DNA of 64,000 nucleotides from Polytrichum commune (lineage: Eukaryota; Streptophyta; Polytrichopsida; Polytrichales; Polytrichaceae). The stretch lies in assembly GCA_950295325.1 (NCBI GenBank), contig OX485808.1, positions 24,634,527 to 24,698,526 of the forward strand. Direction: 5' to 3'. The notes under the pieces were generated by a model that did not search any database, was not told the origin of the DNA, and saw nothing but the letters and a program-made list of their open reading frames with translations. Of the stretch, positions 1-11,800 are shown piece by piece (the stretch's first letter is position 1; every line of letters starts with the position of its first letter). Position numbers and translations under genes: made by a program.

Positions 1-335
1 GTGAAGATTCTCTTACGTTTATTCAACGATCATGTAGGTCTACCTCCACATATTGTATGTTGGTCCATTGGGCTTAGATAGATTAACAAATGTTGAGAGC
101 AAAGAGTCCGATGCTTTTCTAGACACATGTCTTCTTGGTCCACACCTAACCACACTATCACTCGAATATAAGTTTAGTAACGTTTAATATAATCAACCAA
201 TTAAGGCCCACTTGCCTACCTTATGAGGCGAGAATCGGAGCTCGATTCAAGTGGATCATTGGGTGGCCAAAGATTCTCATGGGCATCAAATTATTCCCTT
301 CTCCGTTTTCCAAGGGCCGGGCAATGAGACGTCGC

Positions 336-400
336 CACGTGGATCATTGGATGCACCGCATTGTCGAATCGGTTCTATCTTATCACGTGAAAGGCGGGAC
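336..400. promoter_or_regulatory. Two CACGTG G-boxes and a GGCGGGAC motif
   Basis: CACGTG occurs at 336-341 and 384-389, followed by GGCGGGAC at 393-400, in a stretch richer in GC than its surroundings. G-boxes bind bZIP and bHLH factors in plants, and GGCGGGA-like motifs resemble E2F sites. No adjacent gene is visible, so a promoter role is only a guess. It could belong to a gene left of the window. Confidence 0.2.
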
Positions 401-852
401 CCACACGCCAGCTCAGTGTCTAAATAATGGAGGACCCCTACTACGACCAGGTTTCCAGAGTACGTTCGTTAATTAACCAGTTGTGCTTTTTGACAGGTTA
501 AGGAACGAAACCGGAATGGAGGGAGCTGGAAGAAAAAGCATGAGAAATTCTCCATGTGGCACGAGTGCGGCTGACAAAATTTCTGAACAATTTTGAACAA
601 GAAAACGGTAAAACCGTGAGGCTCTGTCCTTTGCTATGAAAGACTATAATTGTAGTTGTCCACTTTGCTCATGCCAATCCATGGTTATTCACTATACCAA
701 ACCTTTCTTGGATTTTGGGCACCTTCTTCTCAAATGCGGGTCAAGAATTGAAGCTACTCATTTATCACTCGAAATTTTTAAAATGAATAATCAAGAACTG
801 CCGAAATAACTATAGTTAACTAGATTTCTTTCAATACATTTTAGGGAGCAAT

Positions 853-853
<1 letters not shown>

Positions 854-895
<42 letters not shown>
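854..895. repeat. (AG)n microsatellite
   Basis: An uninterrupted run of about 21 AG dinucleotides. Opposite-strand open frames through it are artefacts of the repeat. Confidence 0.95.
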
Positions 896-897
<2 letters not shown>

Positions 898-2008
898 CAC
901 ATTAAATAAGGTGGACCAAAAACAACAAGAACAAGTAACGTCCAAGTGTGAACGCAAAGTGGTTAGGAAATTTGCTCTTGAAATGAAGAAGTTGATGCAT
1001 AGTCTTTGTCCTACAGACAGAGCCAATAAACGCAAACGTCACAGCTATGATGAAATCGAATGAACAAGGGCCGGTTTACATTATGGACCGTGAAGTCGGA
1101 CCAGGGCGTTGTAAGAGCGTTGATTGGCTGCTGAACTCGTCCCGGGACCACTTCGGTTTACACTAAGAAGGAAATGGCAGAAGGACCGTGGAGGTCGAGG
1201 TCCTCGAAATACAATTTTCAAGGCCTAGTGAATGCACTGACACGGTCCAACGGATTTTGCGGTGAGAGAGGCAAAAAGGGTGGTCTGGTAGGAAAAGCCA
1301 GGGGCCCGTGGGGTGAGAAATACCGATTATAGCGACAATTCCGTGATCTTGGTCATGTTTGGGGTTGGAAATTGAGAATACTGTGACTTTGGAATGAAGA
1401 TGGTTCTTCGTAATAAGTTACTGTATAAGTGTCGGATGTGGTTATGGAGAAGAAGTGGAGTCAGTAAACAAGATCGTCACAGCAGTCAGGGCGGCTGCCT
1501 GCCTACCTGCCAGTAAAGTGAGGGTGCTTTAGAATAAATTAACACAGTATTTTACAATGCGGAACTAGCTTCGGTTGATTCATGCTGAGCTCCATGTCCA
1601 GATGATGTCACTGCCAAAGCTTTTGGGATCACAACGTGCGACAGAGTCAACAGAAGCGCTGTGGAGTTCATTAGTGCCATGGTGGATAGAAACGGTGTGA
1701 GGGCCATGGGTTAATATCCAATGTGAATGCACCCAGGTGGCAAATCCATCTTATCCTACGTTATTCAAATTCGGGAGCCATCAAAAGGGGAACTCTCTGT
1801 TGTGCTCGTGTTAGTCACAACTACAGTCATATAATAATATCCAGCTGTAGACCTAGTACTAGAACTGCATGGTCAGTGACTACCGATGATGTCTGTACTC
1901 TGGAATCCAGAGTCTCGGGAGATTTTTGGGCATAATCGGTTGAGATCCTAGTGTTTGCAAGTCCAACATGTTGACATCCTTTGGGTTTCCTTTACTGAAT
2001 TGGGGGGA

Positions 2009-2107
2009 TATTCAATAGATTCCTCTAAAATGATCGGTAATTTTCCTGCAGTCTTGAAGATCAACCGCTTATTTCTCAAACTCAACCGGGTCATCTGTAA
2101 CTAACTG
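2009..2107 (+). repeat. Dispersed repeat, pair of 34384-34480
   Basis: About 100 bases match 34384-34480 in the same orientation; both contain TCCTCTAAAATGATCGGTAA and then CTTGAAG and CAACTCAACC blocks. At both places an inverted-repeat element of the 2702 family lies downstream, so the two may be parts of one larger composite element. Confidence 0.7.
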
Positions 2108-2389
2108 CCAGAGCTATCCTCGATCATAGCTCTGGATACTCTTGAGTTCTCAATTGACATGATATAGATCTAAGAACATGACATCGTTGGAGGGAAGTAG
2201 AGAGTGAGTCGATCTCCTTTTGGCACTTCCCTTCAGCCTGAGTAAATATTGATGAAGCAAAGCAAGCCTACCCAAAACCAACACTTAACCTGGAACCAAC
2301 AGTGTGGAAGTACCATTATCGTTCATTTGAAGGGAATTGTTAAATTGACCACACAATTTGTTCATTAAACAATCATAAAGGTGTGTCAC

Positions 2390-2580
2390 GCGGTCACATT
2401 ATCTATCAAATTTTGACCTTTCATCGCACACATGAAGGGGAGCAAGGTATTAGCTGTATGTTAGAGTTAATGAACTTGGCCAACTTGGATGGCAAGGCAA
2501 AGCCTAGTCGACACCTTACATATTGATTGTGGTGGTTTAAACCGGTGTGTGGTCAATTTAACAATCCCCTACTTGAAACC
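2390..2580 (+). repeat. Dispersed repeat, pair of 53110-53280
   Basis: Shares the blocks GCACACATGAAG, GAGCAAGGTATT, CCAACTTGGATG and AACAATCCCCT in the same order with 53110-53280. No open frame in it resembles a known protein. Confidence 0.7.
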
Positions 2581-2701
2581 ACCAAATGTATCACTATGGT
2601 ACGTAATGTTGGTTTAGGGAACACATACCTTAATTTGTGTTACATGAGAGCGCTCCTTTGTAAATGTACATGTGGACACATACAACTACATTGTTTTTGT
2701 G

Positions 2702-2895
2702 ATATTTAGTGTCACTTACTATTTGGAGTTATGCAATGGTATAACTTTTTGCCAAGAATGTAATCTTTTACCATGTAAAGTCATTTATATTGTAAATTGT
2801 CTGTATAGCCTATTTAATCTTTGTTGGTAACAAATGATATCTATAGCAAGAAGTTAAGCCTTGCGTAGCTCCAAATGGTAAGTGACACTAAATAC
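2702..2895. mobile_element. MITE, family M copy 1
   Basis: The two ends form an inverted repeat of about 35 bases. The left end reads TTTAGTGTCACTTACTATTT and the right end is its near reverse complement. The element is about 190 bp with an AT-rich, non-coding middle. Related copies with the TTTGGAGTTACGCA end motif lie at 34485-34697, 34798-35630 and 53847-54035. Non-autonomous DNA transposons have this form; the superfamily was not determined. Confidence 0.75.
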
Positions 2896-4778
2896 CATAC
2901 ACCATGTACTGGAGTCTGCATTCAATCTTCAGTCAGTGGAGGTGGGCACCGTTTTTACTGGAATTCAGTCCTAGCGTTTGTATTGGTGCATTAAAATTTA
3001 TAATCTGAATCCATTTGATTGGCCAGAACTCCAATTGCTTCAGGCAAAGACTCATTGTGGCCAAAAAATCTAAAACAAGCTACATCAAAACACAGCAACA
3101 GAATTGCTAAACATCATTTGTGATTTTTTCCAGACGGGATCACAAGTCAGTTAAGCCAATGTGAAACTGTAATGAGCATGAGGAATGCCCAAGGAATGTT
3201 TCTGAAACCTAGAACAAACTCCAAGAGAAATCTCAAGACCAGTTGTTGACCCGTGAGCAAAAGAGGCTTAGAAACAAGCTCACTTTACAAAGTACAATCC
3301 CCCTCATATAATTAATACTTACAGAAATTCACTTTCATATTTGATCATAATCACAAGTCCTTCCTCACCAGAAATACTAACATCAGCACTAATCTAAAAT
3401 CATGTATCAAGTTGCACTGCGTTCAGAAGATCTTGAGACAAAGGACAATGATATGCCTCCACAAGTAAAGAGCAGACGCAAATGGTATTATCTATCCACA
3501 ATCACATGATGCATTATGCCAACAATCATTAAGACCACAAATTTAAGTATACAATGAAAAGAATCTCTGTATCTCCAAACCGCTACAGAAAACAGATCTT
3601 CGTTCAGTTGGTGTGATTTCCAGAGGCACTATCAGTCATGTGAGTCCTACCTGTCATTTGAGTCATCAACGTTAACGTTAAGCATTCAGAGATTGCTAGT
3701 GATTTGGGTGGTCTTGAAATATGTCTACTAACCATGTGTGACACAATTTGACTGGGAGTTCCTTCACTACCTGGAACTTCAAGCATGTACTTCCATTCTA
3801 GATGGCAATCCGAATTTAAGCAGAGTTTGATAATGTCCAACATAGAGACTCATTGTCCTACACACAAGGTCTTTACCTTATAATATGGTCATTGAAAACA
3901 CAACCACAAAATCCCCTTAGCTTACAGTCATTACAAATGCCTACTTTACTAGGCAGAACAAGCGGAAGTCATGGAAATGATTACCTACTCCACCTATCAG
4001 GAACACCAGGACATCAATACCAACCTCAACCACTGTCACGCAAACTGAAGTGATGCTAGACGAAATTTTGGTACATCAAAGCAAGCCACTCCCAGTAGTA
4101 GTATATTAGGAACATGCAAGAAAGGAAATTGCCCGTAGCTGACGTGGATCAGAACCTGAATTCAAGAGAGTCTGTTGCCGAAACAGACACCTGCATCACT
4201 AAGTTAACTAGACGAAAGACTCAAATTGTAGAGACTGACAAATAGTCCAACTCAAGCATGTCCCAGGCTCAGAAGGAAATTCGAATTGCGCAACCTTCAC
4301 ATGACGAGGCTTGAAACATACGTCTTTTCTGAGACTACGACACTAAGCGTCCCAGACTTGCAACACCAGGCAATCTCTTAAACCTGGCTACTCTCCGATT
4401 ATGTCAAATGCTCTCTCCCTTCGTGTGCAGTTCCCATAGCGAGGAAGGAAGATCCTCCTAAATGAAATTCCAGACCAATCAATTAAAGGCACACCAGCTA
4501 ATGGCTCTCAGGTACAAAGATTAAAAGTAACCGAGGAATCAATAATGAAAAATTTAACACACCTTAGGTTCAACAGTCTCACAAGCTGCACAGTTGTTCG
4601 AGGTTCACTGCCTACCAAAAGAGCCTTTTTGATATCGATACACTACTTAGCACTCGTCCATCCTCGGGATCAGCATGTGGGAGCGGAATTCGACACGTCG
4701 GAAATCCAAAAATATTGAGAGCGCCTACATCTTTCCAGCACAAAATTGTTGAGGCCAACTCCCAGAGAGAGAGCTACC

Positions 4779-6497
4779 TTAGCAGATTCTAGGTTTCCGA
4801 TGTCTTCTATATGTGAGCACCATTAGGAAGTCCTTCGGAGTGGGAGGCCCTGCAGGGGCGCTCCCGTTTGCGGAAGGAGCCGACGTCTCCCCTTGTCCTT
4901 GTCCTTGTGCTTGGATTTGTGTTTGTACTTGTGTTTGCGGCTGTGATTGCGATTGGTCTGGGACGGATGCACTAAACCAGATGTCGCGAATGCTTTCTAA
5001 TGGGAGACTGGACACCACGGGCTGGCCTCTGCAGGTGATCTCCACCTCCATTTCACTTTTCACCTTCTGACAAAATTTCTGCGCCAGGTACTTCTTCACT
5101 TGGTACACGGGCAGCTTCCCGTCTTTGATTCGGACGAAAGGAGAGGTCAGCGGTGGAAGTGCGTCCTCGTTGGTCTGAACATCCCCTGCTTCCAGATGGA
5201 ACCATATGCCGTTTGCAGGGGTTCTGGAAGGAGGGTTCAAAACCACGGGCCCGGCGACCGCTCGGCCAGGATTTCGTATTATGGATGGCCGATCTTGAAT
5301 GCCATTTGCGCTGTGGCGTATCCGCACTTGCAAGGCTTGGCCGTTGGAAGTTCCTGGAGTTTCGTCCTTGGGAGTTGCAGCAACTTTCGCTTCCCCTGCC
5401 TCCTTCTGTCCGGGCACAATGTCGCTCGCAGATCGCACCAGCGTATGCCGGACTGCCAGGGAAGGGGAAGCGGGCTCCGATTCTGCACCGGTTCCCTCCC
5501 TCGCCGCATCGGCATTGGCAGCTTGCGCCAGGGCATCCAGGGGGGATAAAAATTGCTCTACATTTTTGCCAGCCCTAGCCGAGGAAGAATAAACATTCAT
5601 TTTCCTGGATCCTCGATTGCTCTTCGGATTCTCCCTCTGTCCTGCCGATGAGCTGGACGGCTTTCCTCCGTTGCTTGCATTGGATTTGCTGCTTTGCACG
5701 AGTCGCTGGCCCACCTTCGACACGGTCCAAGGTCTCGCCTGGTACGTCCTGTACTCGCGATCGCCGCCGCTCGGGCTTGCCGCTGGATCCTCCTTCCTAC
5801 CTCTAGGTTCCGATTGGGGATACACCTTCGCATCCGCTGTCCATTCTGCCACAGACTTTCTGGATCCCTTGACCTGGGCCTCTGCTGCTCCATTTTGGAA
5901 ACCGTTCCGTGAATCTGCCTTTCGGACGACGGCTGCCACCTGCTCATCCTCATCCTCCTCTTCCTCTTCCTCCTCTTCCGTTGTTCTCGATTCCTCTTCG
6001 TCCTCCTCAACCTCCTCCTCGTCGATGCTACTGGGCTCACTGCTCACATGACCTCCCGCCGGTGCCCTAGGTTTGCGATTGGCCAACCCTGGGTACACGG
6101 GAGGCGATCCCTTCACCCCGAGCGAGTAGAGAGACTTCTCCTTGCGCCTGGTGGGCACGGAAGAGCCCGGACTCTCAATTGCCACCCCTAGCTTCCTCTT
6201 CTTCACATTGCTGGGGAATAGCTTCTCCTTCAAATCATTCAACTGGTGGTCTACCCTCAATTTCTCCAAGGGGACAGTGCCTAGAGCAACCTGGCACATA
6301 GGGCAGCAGTCGGCTGAGTCCTCATTGCTGAGCTCCGCAGTAATGCAATCCTTGCAAAATGTGTGCAGGCACTCGGATATGGTGGTTGCTTCCCGAACCA
6401 AATAGCTGCAGAGAGGGCACGTGAGACATGCCAACAAGGGTGCTTTCGGCACTCTCACCTCTGCGTAAGCCACGCTCTTCCTCCCGCTGTAGGGCAT
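4779..6497 (-). CDS. DRIP: DRIP-like RING/RAWUL E3 ubiquitin ligase
   Basis: Encodes about 572 residues from the ATG at 6495-6497. A C3HC4 RING finger is at residues 27-68 (C27, C30, C43, H45, C48, C51, C65, C68), with TTISECLHTFC at its centre as in Polycomb-type RINGs. Near 154-186 is an almost pure Glu/Asp tract. A C-terminal RAWUL ubiquitin-like domain spans about 431-565, beginning near GIWFHLEA, with VEITCRGQPV inside and FLMVLTYRR at the end. This order matches Arabidopsis DRIP1/DRIP2, nuclear ligases that ubiquitinate DREB2A in drought responses; that function here is inferred. The coding part is one exon. An in-frame ATG at 6645-6647 would add 50 residues, but the extension is low-complexity (a TATATA run codes Tyr-Ile repeats) and unlike the family, so I chose the later start. 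The 5' untranslated region may hold an intron ending near CCAACCAG, about 14 bases before the ATG. The family assignment is strong; the exact target is unknown. Confidence 0.93.
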   Translation of the reverse strand: MPYSGRKSVAYAEVRVPKAPLLACLTCPLCSYLVREATTISECLHTFCKDCITAELSNEDSADCCPMCQVALGTVPLEKLRVDHQLNDLKEKLFPSNVKKRKLGVAIESPGSSVPTRRKEKSLYSLGVKGSPPVYPGLANRKPRAPAGGHVSSEPSSIDEEEVEEDEEESRTTEEEEEEEEDEDEQVAAVVRKADSRNGFQNGAAEAQVKGSRKSVAEWTADAKVYPQSEPRGRKEDPAASPSGGDREYRTYQARPWTVSKVGQRLVQSSKSNASNGGKPSSSSAGQRENPKSNRGSRKMNVYSSSARAGKNVEQFLSPLDALAQAANADAAREGTGAESEPASPSLAVRHTLVRSASDIVPGQKEAGEAKVAATPKDETPGTSNGQALQVRIRHSANGIQDRPSIIRNPGRAVAGPVVLNPPSRTPANGIWFHLEAGDVQTNEDALPPLTSPFVRIKDGKLPVYQVKKYLAQKFCQKVKSEMEVEITCRGQPVVSSLPLESIRDIWFSASVPDQSQSQPQTQVQTQIQAQGQGQGETSAPSANGSAPAGPPTPKDFLMVLTYRRHRKPRIC

Positions 6498-7368
6498 TGT
6501 GCCTTCCAACTGGTTGGAGATTCCAATCCAATAAATATATATATATGTATGTTTACATGCAATATAATAGACGGCCACCGTTCCTTCCCCACGCTCGGGA
6601 TCTTTATGATTTAGGCTGCATGCACACGAAATCGCATCCGAGGACACGCATTAGTGATGATTGTAGCCATGACATGACATGGCTGCTAGCTTGGAAACAG
6701 CGGACGTGCGAGTTGGAGAATCTAACTCCACGCGAATGAAGCTGCTAGACTGCCTTTTAAGCAACATCTAGCGGAGCTTCAATCGATAGAACTCGAACAG
6801 CGCCCTTTTGCCCGTTCGATCACTCAGCCACTCCTCCGCCATGGGGGAGTTCATCCCTCACTAATCGACGTAGATAATCCACACGGACAAAAGCTAATAA
6901 TCATGCCTTCGAGTAGAACCTAATCTTACCGACCATGTACTCCATGACATAGCACATGCGATAAGCAATTTCACGTACAATCCTCTCTCTAGACTCTCCG
7001 GTTCAATTTGCACGTGCCACACGTGCAGGTCAGCAATCGCGACGCTAATCTAATGCTCGCCTCAGCTGACAAAATCAAAAGCGACGCAAAACCTTTCAAG
7101 ATGAAGTTCACCTCAGGCAATTCGACGTGCGATTTCAACCTAGGGCACGATTGCCCGGCACCCCGTCGCACGTAATCTCGACGTCAGATCATCATCTTGA
7201 GCTCGCCTCAGCTTCGCACTACCCAATCGCAATGCCCGAGATCCTCACTCCCGCGCGAAACTTGAATCGCCACACCTGGATCATTAACGGGCTGGATTGC
7301 AGCCACAGTATGCACCCCATGCCACGTCCATGCCTACGTGGGCTCCCCCACCCTCCATAGCCTCCCTT
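6498..7368 (-). promoter_or_regulatory. Upstream region of the DRIP-like gene
   Basis: This is the 5' flank of the minus-strand gene. It is richer in GC and CpG than the rest of the window, as expected for an unmethylated promoter zone. It includes a TATATATAT run at about 6533-6548, which could lie in the 5' untranslated region or at an intron end, and a pair of G-boxes listed separately. No transcription start could be fixed from sequence. Confidence 0.4.
7011..7025. promoter_or_regulatory. Twin G-boxes (CACGTG) 9 bp apart
   Basis: CACGTG is present at 7011-7016 and 7020-7025, in the arrangement CACGTG-CCA-CACGTG, about 510 bp upstream of the DRIP-like start codon. Closely paired ACGT cores are typical of ABA- and light-responsive plant promoters bound by bZIP/bHLH factors. 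That would fit a stress-related ligase, but regulation here is inferred. Confidence 0.5.
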
Positions 7369-8160
7369 TTATTTCCCCTGTTTCACGTCTGCCACTGCAA
7401 GCTCAACGCTCCTCCCTTCCCCAACTCCTCTCGTTCCATGGCCTCCGCGCGTCACTGTTGCTCCGGATTCCAATAAATTAAAACATTCACGTGGAACCAA
7501 GAAAATTTCGCCCCCCGCACGTCGACGCCAGCATGCCCTGCTTTTGGACGTCAAAACCTACACGACTTACTGGCCACCAATCATGCACAACCGCCCCTCA
7601 CCCGGCCTCCTCCTCGCCAGCCAGAGTGGGTTCGGCATCCGCCAGCATCCGCGCGTGCCCCCGCGCCCGCGTCGTGCCTACCCTCCGGGAATGAGTCGCC
7701 CTCGGTGCTCTTCCTTCCATTGCTCGTCTCGTCTCGTCTCGTCTCGTGGCTTCTCTTTGCGTGGTGTGTCTCTCTGTGTCTGTTCCTGCCTGCCTGCCTG
7801 CCTTCCTTTCCTTTCCCTTCCCTTTCCTTTGCCTGGGCCTTCCTTCCTCCCGAAGAACGGTGCTCCCTTCCACGGCTGCGTGTCAGGCCCGCCGTACGAT
7901 CCTCCCTCCGACGCATCCCCGCCGTCGGCTTCGAAAGAAACAGCATTTTCCTATCGCAGCTAGCGTCGCTAACCATCGGACGGCCCAGCCCACGTCATGT
8001 GCATCGAACGGCTGTGGGGAGCGCGGCTAGGGTGGCAAGTTGGCATCCCGCTGTGGCATTGGCCGAGGTATCCTACTCCTCGGCAAAAGCACTTGCCCTC
8101 AATCAATCTCATCAGCCTTCCCTCAATCCTCCCTGCTGCACCCAATGAAGAACCACACCG
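7369..8160. other. GC-rich, pyrimidine-rich non-coding stretch
   Basis: On the plus strand this stretch is C/T-rich, with GTCTC repeats near 7730, CCTGC repeats near 7785 and CCTTTCC runs near 7805-7835. Several overlapping open frames run through it on both strands, but they are Arg/Ser/Pro-rich products of base composition without domains. It may be a distal promoter, an untranslated exon of the DRIP-like gene or the start of a divergent transcript. I could not decide between these. Confidence 0.4.
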
Positions 8161-8350
8161 GAATATTCATTTATTCATTCATTTATATATTCATTCTATA
8201 TAATATTGTGTTTAAGCAGGAGCTGCATCTGCATGATTTTAAAAAGGGGAGTGCACCTACTGTGGCCGATGTCAAGGATTTCAGCATACGTGCTAGGAGA
8301 GGAGGCCAGGCGAGGCGGCGTTTTAAGAAGAAAAGGAAAATTTACAGGAT

Positions 8351-8574
8351 CACACCAGCAGTTTCATTTTTTATTTTTTATTTTTGAGATAGAAGGCCGA
8401 CATGGCATCGTCAAAGCACAGGTGGAAGTTGACCACCTGGCAGGTAGAGTCAAGTAGAGAGGAGATTTCACAGCCGGGAATTGAACCACCAACCTCTTCC
8501 TTGAGATTTGGGTATCTCTCCACCATCACCCAGTGGTTTAGGGTCATCTCTGACTAACACACCAACAGTTTCAA
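8351..8574 (-). mobile_element. tRNA-derived SINE, copy 1, with target duplication
   Basis: Read on the minus strand, the body (about 8367-8558) starts near 8558 and contains a pol III B-box-like GGTTCAATTCCCGG, then an A-rich tail made of AAAAAT units. Flanking direct repeats CACACCAGCAGTTTCA (8351-8366) and CACACCAACAGTTTCA (8559-8574) differ by one base and are the target-site duplication. The body matches 46473-46739 and 47171-47300. Such elements are moved by LINE machinery. Confidence 0.82.
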
Positions 8575-8639
8575 AATGAGGAGTATGCTAGAATCTTGTA
8601 AGTGTCAGCCATAATTTGCCCATAATGTGTTATTTCTTT

Positions 8640-8800
8640 TTGGTGTGGTCCTACCTCTTTAATATGACACGTTTCGGAAATGAGGAAAATATCGTATTAT
8701 TGAGGTGTCACATGTTCAATAATATGACAACTTGGACCTCTTTGTCATAATTATGAGGTACTTCATGAAAACACACAATATATACTTTTCCACATATACA
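8640..8800 (+). repeat. Dispersed repeat family E, copy 1
   Basis: Shares CTACCTCTTTA, TATGACACGTTT, GTCACAT and ATGAGGTA/ACGAGGTA blocks with 43640-43800 in the same order. It is non-coding and its class is unknown. Confidence 0.6.
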
Positions 8801-11800
8801 AAAAAAAAGAAAAAAAGAAAATCAATCAAATCAAATCAAATGTCTTACATACATGCAAATGTCAATAGTTTTTCAACAATGTGTAGGTGAGGAAGATTGG
8901 ATCATAGTTGACCTCAAGCTCTGCAAAAGTAGATCGTTGTCTAGAAATCAACCGCAAAAACTTGACATGTCCTCAAATGCTAATAACTTTGCCAACACAA
9001 CTTGGAATGCGACAAAAATACCACCAAAAGAAGCAAAAGTCCAAGAGCTTTCCAACAACATGCAAATCAAAGAAATATGATAAATATTGAGTTCAAAATG
9101 CTCAAGAACATATGGTGTGCCTTGGTATAGGGTTTAGGTGAGAAAACTAATGCGAATGAGAGAAAAACTAATGAGCCTATCGATTAGGTTTTGAGATAGA
9201 GAACCTAATCCTCTTGCTTCTCATGTTGTAACATCATTTTACATTAAAATGTCTTTTATCCAGATTTTATATGTGGAAGTAAAAAGTAAGTTTTCTAGAC
9301 CTCAATTTCATTATAGCTAAAAGAAAAGTTGTTGCTAATGATTTTAAGATCATACAATCCAAATGCAATATTTAGTACATTTCATCATTTGTTTATATTC
9401 GATGTAGAATTATTAAACTTCGAGAAATTGTGATACATATATGCAATAAAATAATAGTCCAAATTTTCAAGATAATGTTTAGAATGTATATACACTTTGA
9501 GGTAAGAAAAAGAGTCCATAGATTTTCAATTTACAGTCAAAATAAAATTTCCAATCAAAATAATTTGTTTCAATTGCTATTTATAATAATATATCAACAA
9601 TGGGAAAAATTAGTTCATTCTTAACCTTTCAAATTTATTGTGAACAACCATGTATTCGTATTTGAATGGGATCATCACCATTGACGATGACATCTAATGA
9701 GGAACACAATGATACCTATTGTGACCTTCCTAGCACCTTCCTTTGGGATGAATTTGACTTCAAGAGTCACTCACAAGTTGAAAATGGGCCCTCTCATGAA
9801 GTGAAGGGTTTAAAGAGATTGGGCTACATTTTAAAGTCCTATGAACTATTTCATACTCAATCATGAACACGACTAAGAAGGCATATGTATGGGATTATAG
9901 AATCAACAAACATGCACTTCTGATACTCCCAACTAAATAAAGAATGTCTGATTTTCAATATGATTTTTGTTGATGGAACAAAAAATTTGAAAATGTGAAT
10001 TTGATCAAAAGAAGAAGATGGAGAGCGAGAGAAACGAACAAATTAACATTCACATACTTTAGACTCTTCATGGATTCCAACATTTGTTGAGGTTTGATAA
10101 CTAAAATAAAGGTTATATGATCACATTGGCAAATCCAATCGAGGCACATGAGAGTTGGAACTCATTGTTATTTAATGTTCATATGTATATCTTTTGAAGC
10201 CTTGAAGTGGAAGTCATATACAACTTATAATATGTTTCCTCAATCGTTTTCATTAGGCTTCCTTCCTACACCCAATTAGCACCCATGAATTTCAATGAAG
10301 TCCCATGTGGGTATTTTCAACTCCACATATGATGATTTGGTAGGTTGCCACTAGCAATGTCTAAGTCGGGTAGCAATTGCAAACCACGAAGAATGTCATC
10401 ATAAGTTTCACATTCGGAGTATAGGTATTATAAGAGGTCAAAGTGAGTATCGTTTTTTTCTTCAACTAATCATATAAGTCTTTCCATTTGCAACGTTCAT
10501 TGTTGAGCTTAGATGTTTGATACATTGTTGAGCTCAGACTTCCGGTGCATTGTTGAGCATGTGGTTCGATTTAGCGTAACACGTGTCAGCTTGGTGTTGC
10601 GTATTATAAACAAGACATGACATTTACTACATAAAATATGCATGTCCAATCAAGAAGAGTGGCCACATAAGGCCTGATCATATGCACAATTGTAAACCTA
10701 GTATCTTTTCAAAAAAGATGATCAACTTATCACGACTCCCCATGACAAACATGTAACAGTTGTTATCTTCCCCACACTATTAGCTTCAACTCGAGTAAAG
10801 GAAAATCCTAGTGCATTCTTCTTATTTGATATAAGAATTTCTTAAGTTCCTCATTTCTGACGAGCCCACAAAAAAGCTACACTAACCATGTCATGCAATG
10901 TGGTGTGTCGTGTATATTATAGTGGACTTCATGACTTGTCACAAAGTGCCAAGTGTCATATGACAACCCTTTGTAGTTGTCACACAACAACTGGAAGGCA
11001 ATGAATGTGGTAACGCTAAATTAGATGTTTCTAGTGTACTTGCAAGTGAGTGATGTTATGAACTCAAAAGTTAGTGATGAAATACTCAAAAGATGAACAT
11101 TTCCCACTCCGAGATGTACTAAAAGTCTTCCCTCGTAATTGTGTTATTTCTTCTCTTTGGCATATGTATGTAAACAAAGTGCCATCAAAGTGGGGTGGGC
11201 ATTGGACAACTTTGATAATAGGAATTTTGTGAGGATGCATGCAAATTACTTTCTTTAGCTGATTGGAACACCCTCAACTATGATACATAGTTGATGAAGT
11301 AAGACCAAGGCCACTTGCACATGCAACCCCATCTAGAGAAACGTAATGAATGCATGAGAGCTTATCATGTGGATTATTCATGATGGTAAGACAAAGACAA
11401 GCATGTCGGCCATTTGAAAAATGCACATGCAAATTGGCTAGAGTATTTCTTCTCTTTGGTGTGGGCTTTGTTATTTCAAATTTTTGTTGCTAATTTAATT
11501 AGCTCTCTTTAATGTGGTTCACATCATGGTAGAATATTACATTATTTTATATATGTAATTTGCATGTGCTCGTTTGCAAGATGGGGGATGATTAGCTTTG
11601 TTCTAACTTGTTGATCCACATCAACAACCTCATCACACTAAGGTAAGTGATCCTAATTTAGTTACTTGTCTTAAATGTCACTTGTAGAAGAGTGGTGTGT
11701 GGTTAGACGTGGAGCTAAGAACATACATAAAAAGGAAACATGCTTAGAAAATATTGGATTATGTGCACATGTTTTGTTATTAAGTGAAAATTCAGTATAT

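Larger units (their letters stand above)
1..4778. other. Intergenic region, left part
   Basis: I found no convincing coding exon here. Open frames are short, lack recognisable domains and have no supporting codon pattern. The first ~170 bases resemble a dispersed repeat family seen again near 44.6, 52.7 and 59.2 kb. The part from about 3000 to 4778 lies downstream of the minus-strand DRIP-like gene and may include its 3' untranslated region, but no clear polyadenylation site could be assigned. Separate repeats in this stretch are listed individually. Confidence 0.6.

Noticed and set aside
5100-6051. Plus-strand open frames of 140-150 codons inside the DRIP-like gene
   Set aside because: They are antisense shadows of the GC-rich, acidic-tract coding sequence; Ser- and Cys-rich runs mirror the GAG/GAA codons. 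No domain is seen.
4779-6647. Longer DRIP-like protein from the ATG at 6647
   Set aside because: The extra 50 residues include a Tyr-Ile repeat coded by a TATATA run and precede the usual N-terminus of the family; the start at 6497 is more likely.
7544-8148. Overlapping plus-strand frames in the GC-rich island
   Set aside because: All three frames are open because stop codons are rare in C/T-rich sequence; products are low-complexity.
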